Shown piece after piece: positions 1 to 4,883 of a DNA stretch of 6,464 nt. The notes under the pieces were generated by a model. The model did not search any database. It had not been told where the DNA came from and saw nothing but the letters and a program-made list of their open reading frames with translations. Origin of the DNA: an uncultured Candidatus Poseidoniales archaeon (GTDB lineage Archaea; Thermoplasmatota; Poseidoniia; Poseidoniales; Thalassarchaeaceae). Each line of letters begins with the position of its first letter. The first letter of the stretch is position 1. The DNA lies in contig CATMIM010000063.1 of NCBI GenBank assembly GCA_950068635.1, forward strand, positions 1 through 6,464, in the 5' to 3' direction. The position numbers and the translations under genes are program-made.

Positions 1-1064
1 ATAATCTCTTCGCACTCCAATCCCTTGATTTTATGTTCGGGCTTGAGAATCAGTCGGTGTGATAGCGCCAATGCTGCTATCGACTTGACATCGTCGGGAG
101 TGACGAAGTCTCGACCGCGCATTGCTGCTGCGGCTCGCCCAGTCTTGAGCAGTGCTAGCGAACCACGGGGTGAAGCACCCACCAGTACGCGTGGGTCCTC
201 ACGGGTTCGCGAAACTACTTCTACCATGTACATGCGTAGAGCAGGGTCGACGTACACGTCTTCACAAGCCTGTTGCATGGCGATTACTCGCTGTGGGTCG
301 GTGATGACCTCGACGTCAACGGCGTCCTTCTTGCGCTCGATACGTCGGGCGAGAATCTCGTCCTCATCGGCGCGGTCTGGGTAGCCGACGCTCATCTTGA
401 ACATGAATCGGTCCAACTGAGCCTCGGGCAGTGGGTAGGTTCCCTCCTGCTCGACCGGGTTCTGCGTCGCCATCGTCAGGAAAGGCGATGGCAACTTGTG
501 GGTCACTGTTCCGATGGTCACCTGCTTCTCTTGCATCGCCTCGAGCAGAGCAGCCTGCGTCTTCGGCGGCGCACGGTTGATCTCGTCAGACAGCAGCAGG
601 TTGCAGAAGATCGGTCCGGGCTTGAATGTGAACTCGCCCTTCTTGGCGTCGTAGATGTTCGTGCCGGTGATGTCTGCTGGCAGCAGGTCAGGCGTGAACG
701 AGACACGCTTGAAGTCACAACCGAGCGCGTCGGCGAACGTGTTCGTCATCAAGGTCTTGGCCAGTCCGGGATAGTCCTCGAACAGCAGGTTACCGTTCGA
801 CAGGATGTCAACCAGCACGTTGTCAATCACGTGCGCCTTGCCGATGATCACCTTCGCGACCTCGGCGCAAATCGCTTGTCCGATGGCGCCTACGGCGGCC
901 AGTCGTTCCTTCACTTCAGGGCTACTTTCAGGCCGGGGAGTCGCCGTTTTCGCTTGATAGCCAGCCTGCACCGCGCCAGCCTGGGCTGGGGGCGGTGGGG
1001 TGGCTGCCGCGGCTGCGGCGGGTGCGGCGGGTTGTCCTCCGGGTGGGGGTGGTGGTGTTTGCAT
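1..1064 (-). CDS. MoxR-family AAA+ ATPase (C-terminus cut by window edge)
   Basis: MoxR ATPases are AAA+ chaperone-like proteins that use ATP to help assemble or activate protein complexes, often together with VWA-domain or membrane partners. The 354 residues visible contain the family core in order: a P-loop at residues 96-104 (EDYPGLAKT), Walker B at about 156-165 (LLLSDEINRA) followed by PPKTQAALLEAMQE, sensor 1 near 197-203 (LTMATQNP), the YPLPEAQLDRF segment at 210-220, and sensor 2 at 297-302 (GASPRG). The first 50 or so residues are a Pro/Ala-rich tail of low complexity ahead of the core. The ATG at 1064 has AAGGAGAG seven bases upstream; the other ATG at 1071 is in another frame and touches that site. 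The frame is open to base 1, so only the end of the C-terminal lid domain is missing. The gene follows the DUF4350 gene by 27 bases and is probably cotranscribed. Odd points: the P-loop has Asp and Ala where the textbook motif has Gly. The family call is very secure; the client is unknown. Confidence 0.95.
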   Translation of the reverse strand, partial: MQTPPPPPGGQPAAPAAAAAATPPPPAQAGAVQAGYQAKTATPRPESSPEVKERLAAVGAIGQAICAEVAKVIIGKAHVIDNVLVDILSNGNLLFEDYPGLAKTLMTNTFADALGCDFKRVSFTPDLLPADITGTNIYDAKKGEFTFKPGPIFCNLLLSDEINRAPPKTQAALLEAMQEKQVTIGTVTHKLPSPFLTMATQNPVEQEGTYPLPEAQLDRFMFKMSVGYPDRADEDEILARRIERKKDAVDVEVITDPQRVIAMQQACEDVYVDPALRMYMVEVVSRTREDPRVLVGASPRGSLALLKTGRAAAAMRGRDFVTPDDVKSIAALALSHRLILKPEHKIKGLECEEI

Positions 1065-1071
1065 CTTTCAT

Positions 1072-1079
1072 CTCTCCTT
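1072..1079 (-). promoter_or_regulatory. Ribosome binding site of the MoxR gene
   Basis: On the minus strand this reads AAGGAGAG, seven bases before the ATG at 1064. It lies in the 27-base gap after the DUF4350 stop codon. It favours the 1064 start over an out-of-frame ATG at 1071 that would directly abut it. Confidence 0.7.
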
Positions 1080-1091
1080 CTTGTTCTCTTT

Positions 1092-2726
1092 TCACTTCTT
1101 CCCCCATCTGCGGATTGTCTGCAACAGCTGTCGCTTCTCCTCGGGGGAATAGGTTCTCTGCTGGCTGTAGGCCAGTTCAACGAGCCTCGGGTCGCCGATC
1201 ATCGACTGCGTCTCAGCCGGTGTCTTCTGGGCCATCTCGTCCCTAGTCAAGTCATAGAACAGCCTGACCTTGGTCATCAGCGCCTCGCGCATACGCTGCT
1301 GGTATGACTCGGGGTCAATCTTGTTCGGGCGCTCGCGGAAGCGGGTGAGGTCGAACACATGGCGCCAGTTCTCCTTCTCGGGAACCACCATGATGGAGAC
1401 CAGCAGGAGGAGCAGCAGGTTGAGCACTATCAACCACTTGAGAAAGTCGTCGGAGGTGAGCAGCACAATAGTGCTCATCGTCTCGATGAACGGGTTAGAG
1501 AGGGTGCCAGTGACGTGCCTGCTCTCATCGAACACGATGCGGAATTCACTGAATTGCAAGCGAATCGAATAGGGGAGCATCTCGTTGTCGAACTCCATCA
1601 TGTCGTAGATCAGCGCGGCGAAGTAGAGTTCGTTCCCCTTCCAGGCGCTGTCGCCGGACAACTGCCGCTGCCAGCAGGCGATCAACTCGGTGTCGCAGGT
1701 CTGGCGCACATCTGTCTCTGATGCCCTGTCTGCGTCCCAGAAGCGGTTTGAGATTGGTTCGGGGTCCGACATGAACACGATTGAGCCGGTCACATCGAGA
1801 GAACCGTAGGTCGAGCCGTCCTCACCCGCCAGTCGGCGCAGGTCATTCGCCTCGATATGCGGGTAATCGATGCGCAGGAGGAGGGAGAGGTTGCTGATCG
1901 GGTTACGGGGGTCGTCACAACCGTTCGAGCCCACCCTGTCGACACAGGCAGTGTCACTCGCCATCGCCAGCGTGCGCACGAAACGCGGAAGGTAATCGGG
2001 ATGCTCCACATTGTCGGTGGCGACCGACTCCCAGCGCATCGCGGTGGGTGACTTGAACATCACAGGCATCCGACAGCCGTCCACCTCGCCATTGTCTATC
2101 TGCGTCTGGGTGCATCCGGGCGGCTTGAATCCGCCACCGGCCCAGTTGTCGTTGTTGACGTCCTCGCGGATGGATGCGAGCGCCCACACCTGCCCCCAGT
2201 TCTCGGCGCCGCTTGAGCCGTCGTCCGTGTAGGTGCGCCAGGTCTGGAACTTGTCGAGCAGTGGGTCTCCGAGATAGGTCACCCCGAACTTGGCGGCCAG
2301 TCGGTTGGCGTTCGTGTTGTCCGCAGCGACGACGACCTTGCCGCCTCGTTCGGTGACGAAGCGGAAGATGGAGTCAGCCTCGGTCTCGTCGATCGGCTTC
2401 TCCGGGTCGGCTATGACGAGCAGTGTGCGGTGCGGATCCTTCCAGTCGTTGACGAGCATCGGGGTGGACATCGTGTTGGCGATTTCGTATCCCTCCTCAT
2501 CTCCGAGAGTGTTGCGCATGTCGGTCACCTGGCCGAGAATCGCCCGCTCATCGTCGCCGCTGGAAACGTAGGCTGAATAGTAGGTCTGCTTGTTGGCGGC
2601 GACCAATGTCATCGTCAGCAGCATGGTGATGATCAGAATGGCGAATACAGCTCCGATTATGGTGCCGAAATGGCTCTTGGATTCAGACTCCTCAGCCATT
2701 GATTCATACATCCCTGAAAGTGTCAC
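1092..2726 (-). CDS. DUF4350-type two-pass membrane protein with large extracytoplasmic domain
   Basis: This 544-residue protein has a short charged N-terminus, a first membrane helix at about residues 20-45, a long outside region, a second helix at about 427-449 rich in Leu, and a basic cytoplasmic tail of about 95 residues ending RRWGKK. After helix 1 comes a segment resembling DUF4350: TLLVIADPEKPIDETEAD at about 101-118, then a helix and ERGGKVVVAAD at 126-136, matching the family pattern in which a strand leads to a helix and a conserved GG-K-hydrophobic stretch. The outside region has six cysteines in three close pairs (205/218, 261/270, 344/351), suggesting disulfides. DUF4350 genes commonly sit beside MoxR and DUF58 genes, and here MoxR follows by 27 bases; a role in envelope biogenesis with that ATPase is inference. 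The start is uncertain: GTG at 2726 has AGGT nearby, while ATG codons at 2711 and 2699 are alternatives without a good binding site. An in-frame TAG at 2733-2735 bars any longer form. The family call rests on pattern and context, not a search. Confidence 0.8.
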   Translation of the reverse strand: MTLSGMYESMAEESESKSHFGTIIGAVFAILIITMLLTMTLVAANKQTYYSAYVSSGDDERAILGQVTDMRNTLGDEEGYEIANTMSTPMLVNDWKDPHRTLLVIADPEKPIDETEADSIFRFVTERGGKVVVAADNTNANRLAAKFGVTYLGDPLLDKFQTWRTYTDDGSSGAENWGQVWALASIREDVNNDNWAGGGFKPPGCTQTQIDNGEVDGCRMPVMFKSPTAMRWESVATDNVEHPDYLPRFVRTLAMASDTACVDRVGSNGCDDPRNPISNLSLLLRIDYPHIEANDLRRLAGEDGSTYGSLDVTGSIVFMSDPEPISNRFWDADRASETDVRQTCDTELIACWQRQLSGDSAWKGNELYFAALIYDMMEFDNEMLPYSIRLQFSEFRIVFDESRHVTGTLSNPFIETMSTIVLLTSDDFLKWLIVLNLLLLLLVSIMVVPEKENWRHVFDLTRFRERPNKIDPESYQQRMREALMTKVRLFYDLTRDEMAQKTPAETQSMIGDPRLVELAYSQQRTYSPEEKRQLLQTIRRWGKK

Positions 2727-2770
2727 CCAGACCTATGGTACACTCGCTGGCCGCGGGAATGAAGTTTTAC

Positions 2771-2780
2771 AAATATAGGT
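2771..2780 (-). promoter_or_regulatory. Candidate archaeal TATA-box promoter for the DUF4350-MoxR pair
   Basis: The minus strand reads ACCTATATTT followed by GTAAAAC, the most AT-rich patch in a GC-rich gap. Archaeal TATA boxes lie about 25 bases before the transcription start. That would place the start near 2748, about 20 bases before the GTG at 2726. The preceding bases are C/A-rich and do not give a clear BRE. This is a motif-level call only. Confidence 0.4.
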
Positions 2781-2841
2781 TGGGGCAGCACGATTGGGCC
2801 CTCTGGGCTATTCTTTGAGAGGTTTCAACAGACCCCTTTCA

Positions 2842-2851
2842 GTATCATTCC
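2842..2851. repeat. 10-base direct repeat, copy 1 (GTATCATTCC)
   Basis: The plus-strand sequence GTATCATTCC recurs at 2922-2931, exactly 80 bases away. This copy lies in the intergenic gap; the other spans the stop codon of the surface-protein gene. Flanking similarity is weak, so it could be chance or the remnant of a small duplication. Confidence 0.4.
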
Positions 2852-2869
2852 GCTCACCGGGTGACTCGG

Positions 2870-2892
2870 GCGGGCGGAGAGCGGGCGCCCGC
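2870..2892. repeat. GC-rich inverted repeat after the surface-protein gene
   Basis: Two overlapping symmetries are visible. GCGGGCG at 2870-2876 can pair with CGCCCGC at 2886-2892 around a 9-base loop, and 2881-2892 (GCGGGCGCCCGC) is a perfect 12-base palindrome. They lie about 33-55 bases past the stop codon of the surface-protein gene on its strand. No T-run follows on the minus strand, so it is not a classical intrinsic terminator. It could still act as an RNA 3'-end structure or a protein site. Confidence 0.45.
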
Positions 2893-2921
2893 CATGGCCC
2901 GGGAGCGGTGGTGAAATGCCG

Positions 2922-2931
2922 GTATCATTCC
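2922..2931. repeat. 10-base direct repeat, copy 2 (GTATCATTCC)
   Basis: This is the second copy of the repeat at 2842-2851. On the minus strand it reads GGAATGATAC and contains the last codon and the TGA stop (2925-2927) of the surface-protein gene. Confidence 0.4.
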
Positions 2932-3875
2932 CGTCGGCGCAGCAGCGCCGCCCCGGCGAGCGCCGCCAGCGGCAGCCAGATGGGCAGCGGCGCGAAGTTG
3001 CTCGAGATGACCTCGTCGTCACCATTTGAATCGCCACCACCTGAACTCGAACCGCCGCCGCCGCTCCCGCCGACCGGCTCCGACTCGATCTTCAGCGTGA
3101 TCTCCTCGCTGTCGGCGGTGCGCAACGTGCCGACGTTCCAGTCGCCCTGGGATTGGATCGACAGTTCGATCCTGCAGGTCTTCGTCGGATGGCTTGGAGA
3201 TGCGCTTGCGGTCAGGTTGACCGTATGAGTGCCCCCCTTGGCGATGCTGACGCCGAGCAGCGCCTGCTCGCCGCTGACCTCGAGCAGCGGACAGGTGTCA
3301 TCGACGGTCGCCACCCTCACCGAGTCCGGAGCGTTGCCGTTGTTGGTCACCACCGCGGTCAGTTCGGTTGCGGTACCGGCGTTGGATGCCCCGGAAGGGT
3401 CCTCCAGATAGAGGTCGAGATCAACGATATGCGGTATCACCAGCATGCCCTCGTTGTCTGTGTCCGCATCGGGTACGGGCGCCATGACACTGCCCAATGC
3501 GGCGAGGCGCCCCTCCACCTCGTAATCATCCGACTGCCCGGCGTCGAAGTCGATCACTGTCACTCCCTTGACGGTGAACGTGAACGTCTCGTTGTCACCT
3601 GCGCCGACCTCGACCTCGTCCGGTCCGCTCACGTCGGCGGAGAAGGGAAGATCGTACTCTATGGTCACAGTGATGCTGTTCGTCTCGTAGTCGTTGCGCA
3701 CCCAGAAGGATAACCCAACCTCCCCGTCATCTCCCAGGGTGAAATTCACCTCTTCGCTCCCGGGCGCGGGCGTGAGGCCCATCTCCCAGCCAATGGGGAC
3801 CTCCTGCGCAGCAGCGGGTGCGCTCGCCAGCATTCCCAGCAAGAGCAGAGCGGTCAGCAGTTGTGGCATGCGCAT
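2925..3875 (-). CDS. Exported membrane-anchored beta-sandwich surface protein, unknown function
   Basis: The 316-residue protein starts with a signal peptide: MRMPQ, a hydrophobic stretch at about 6-18, and a likely cleavage after Ala near residue 23 (APAAAQE). Two strand-rich domains follow at about 25-125 and 147-264. They look like the CARDB/NEW3-type Ig-like folds common in archaeal surface proteins (for example ELTAVVTNNGNAPDSV at 171-186, and the THTVNLTASA pattern). A Gly/Ser linker at 268-283 leads to an acidic patch and a C-terminal helix at about 297-312 ending RRRE, giving a tail-anchored outside protein. The layout recalls PGF-CTERM-type sorting tails, but no PGF motif is present. 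Visible sequons are NFT (44), NET (95) and NLT (220); Cys195 and Cys234 may pair. The protein is strongly acidic. Its ATG has GAGGTGA four bases upstream and the gene begins 12 bases after the FAD-subunit stop, so cotranscription with the molybdenum enzyme is likely. No enzymatic motif is seen, and its relation to the enzyme is unknown. Confidence 0.85.
   Translation of the reverse strand: MRMPQLLTALLLLGMLASAPAAAQEVPIGWEMGLTPAPGSEEVNFTLGDDGEVGLSFWVRNDYETNSITVTIEYDLPFSADVSGPDEVEVGAGDNETFTFTVKGVTVIDFDAGQSDDYEVEGRLAALGSVMAPVPDADTDNEGMLVIPHIVDLDLYLEDPSGASNAGTATELTAVVTNNGNAPDSVRVATVDDTCPLLEVSGEQALLGVSIAKGGTHTVNLTASASPSHPTKTCRIELSIQSQGDWNVGTLRTADSEEITLKIESEPVGGSGGGGSSSGGGDSNGDDEVISSNFAPLPIWLPLAALAGAALLRRRE
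3863..3875 (-). repeat. 13-base start-site repeat, copy 1
   Basis: ATGCGCATGCCAC on the minus strand begins exactly at the start codon of the surface-protein gene and is identical to 4871-4883 at the start of the FAD-subunit gene. Both proteins therefore begin MRMP. Confidence 0.5.
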
Positions 3876-3879
3876 CTTC

Positions 3880-3886
3880 TCACCTC
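3880..3886 (-). promoter_or_regulatory. Ribosome binding site of the surface-protein gene
   Basis: GAGGTGA on the minus strand lies four bases before the ATG at 3875, inside the 12-base gap after the FAD-subunit stop codon (TGA, 3888-3890). It supports the 3875 start over the in-frame ATG two codons later. Confidence 0.8.
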
Positions 3887-3887
3887 G

Positions 3888-4883
3888 TCAGTTCCCAGCC
3901 TCGACTCTTTCCAGCGGCGCCAGCGCCCTGCGTGTCAGCACGCGCACCATCTTCTTCCGGTATGAGGGTGGGAACCAGGTGTTGTTCACAGGCTTGACGG
4001 CCTTCTGTACCGCCACCGCCAAGGCATTCACACTCTCGACTCCAGCCCATCCTTCACGCGCCTCATCAGCCAGTTCTTGATGCAACCGCGGTATCGACTC
4101 CAACGCTGTGGAGGCGACGCGCAGCCCGCCCAGGTTTCCATCCTCATCGATCCTCCAGGCAGCAGCGATTCCGGCTTCGGGGAAGTCCCATGATTCGCGC
4201 AGGCGCAGTTTCTGGTAGTCCCCCTGCCAATCCTCGGCGTCATCGGGAAGCGTGAGGTGGGTGACCATCTCTCCATCTTTGAGCACATTGCGAGTGATGC
4301 CGTCCTCCTGGAAGAACTCGGCGAGCGGCAGCGAGCGTGAACCGTCGGGGCTAGACAGGTGGATGGTGGCATCGAGGGCGAGCAGAGGTGCGGCGAGGTC
4401 GGCTTGGTAAGTGGCTACGCACAACTCGTTCTGGTGGGATATCACACGGCAGTCAGCACCGGTCCCACAATCACATTTTATGCACCAGTCGATCGAGCGC
4501 CGCCACTCTTCACCCTGATTGAACCAGAAGCAGCGGGTGTCGAGGCAGATGTTACCGCCCACCGTTCCTGAGCGGCGGATCATCACCGAGGCGATGGTGC
4601 CGGCGGTCTGCCGGAGCAGGGGGTGACAGGAATCCGAGGTCGCCAGCGCCTGCAGGCGGACCATGGCACCGATGTGGGTAGGCTCTAGGGTTGAGAGTTC
4701 GCTCACCTTCGCCAGCGAGATCACGTGCGGCTTCGAGTTCAGGTGCCACTTGTAGTTGGGCAGCAGGTCGGTGCCACCGGCGATCCAATCGAAGTCGCAG
4801 TCCTCATCCGCGAGTTCACCAGCGATGGTCATCGCACTGTCCAGTGATTCGGGGAGATGCAGCTCGAACGGTGGCATGCGCAT
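3888..4883 (-). CDS. Molybdenum hydroxylase FAD-binding medium subunit, 4-hydroxybenzoyl-CoA reductase beta-like
   Basis: This is the flavoprotein subunit of a xanthine-dehydrogenase-family enzyme; it passes electrons between the [2Fe-2S] subunit and an external carrier. The 331 residues show the two FAD-contact motifs of the family: AGGTDLLPNYKW at 35-46 and IRRSGTVGGNICLDTRC at 102-118. The C-terminal domain ends with the usual YRKKMVRVLTRRAL at 308-321. The distinguishing feature is an insertion at 113-155 with seven cysteines (113, 118, 134, 137, 139, 145, 155) and the segment CLDTRCFWFNQ. The beta subunit of 4-hydroxybenzoyl-CoA reductase has such a loop, which holds an extra [4Fe-4S] cluster; typical CoxM-type subunits of about 290 residues lack it. 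The start ATG at 4883 overlaps the large-subunit stop by one base and has GGAGGTGA six bases upstream. Cofactor and family are well supported; the substrate is not established. Confidence 0.93.
   Translation of the reverse strand: MRMPPFELHLPESLDSAMTIAGELADEDCDFDWIAGGTDLLPNYKWHLNSKPHVISLAKVSELSTLEPTHIGAMVRLQALATSDSCHPLLRQTAGTIASVMIRRSGTVGGNICLDTRCFWFNQGEEWRRSIDWCIKCDCGTGADCRVISHQNELCVATYQADLAAPLLALDATIHLSSPDGSRSLPLAEFFQEDGITRNVLKDGEMVTHLTLPDDAEDWQGDYQKLRLRESWDFPEAGIAAAWRIDEDGNLGGLRVASTALESIPRLHQELADEAREGWAGVESVNALAVAVQKAVKPVNNTWFPPSYRKKMVRVLTRRALAPLERVEAGN
4871..4883 (-). repeat. 13-base start-site repeat, copy 2
   Basis: ATGCGCATGCCAC on the minus strand, starting at the FAD-subunit start codon, is identical to 3863-3875. 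It contains the palindrome ATGCGCAT. Confidence 0.5.

Noticed and set aside
273..1307. Plus-strand open frame of 344 codons opposite the MoxR gene
   Set aside because: It spans the boundary of two well-supported minus-strand genes, is rich in Leu, Arg and Gly with no recognisable motif, and is explained by the GC-rich antisense of MoxR codons.
2798..2808. Small hairpin GCCC-TCT-GGGC in the gap
   Set aside because: A four-base stem is too short to distinguish from chance in GC-rich DNA.
2870..2892. Intrinsic terminator after the surface-protein gene
   Set aside because: The GC-rich inverted repeat is real, but no T-run follows on the transcribed strand, so it was recorded only as a repeat.
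2794..3228. Plus-strand open frame of 144 codons crossing the intergenic gap
   Set aside because: Its Pro/Ser-rich middle is simply the antisense of the Gly/Ser linker, and no binding site or family motif is seen.
3153..3713. Plus-strand open frame of 186 codons opposite the surface protein
   Set aside because: Composition is His/Arg/Val-rich with no motif, and it lies fully antisense to a protein with signal peptide, domains and anchor.
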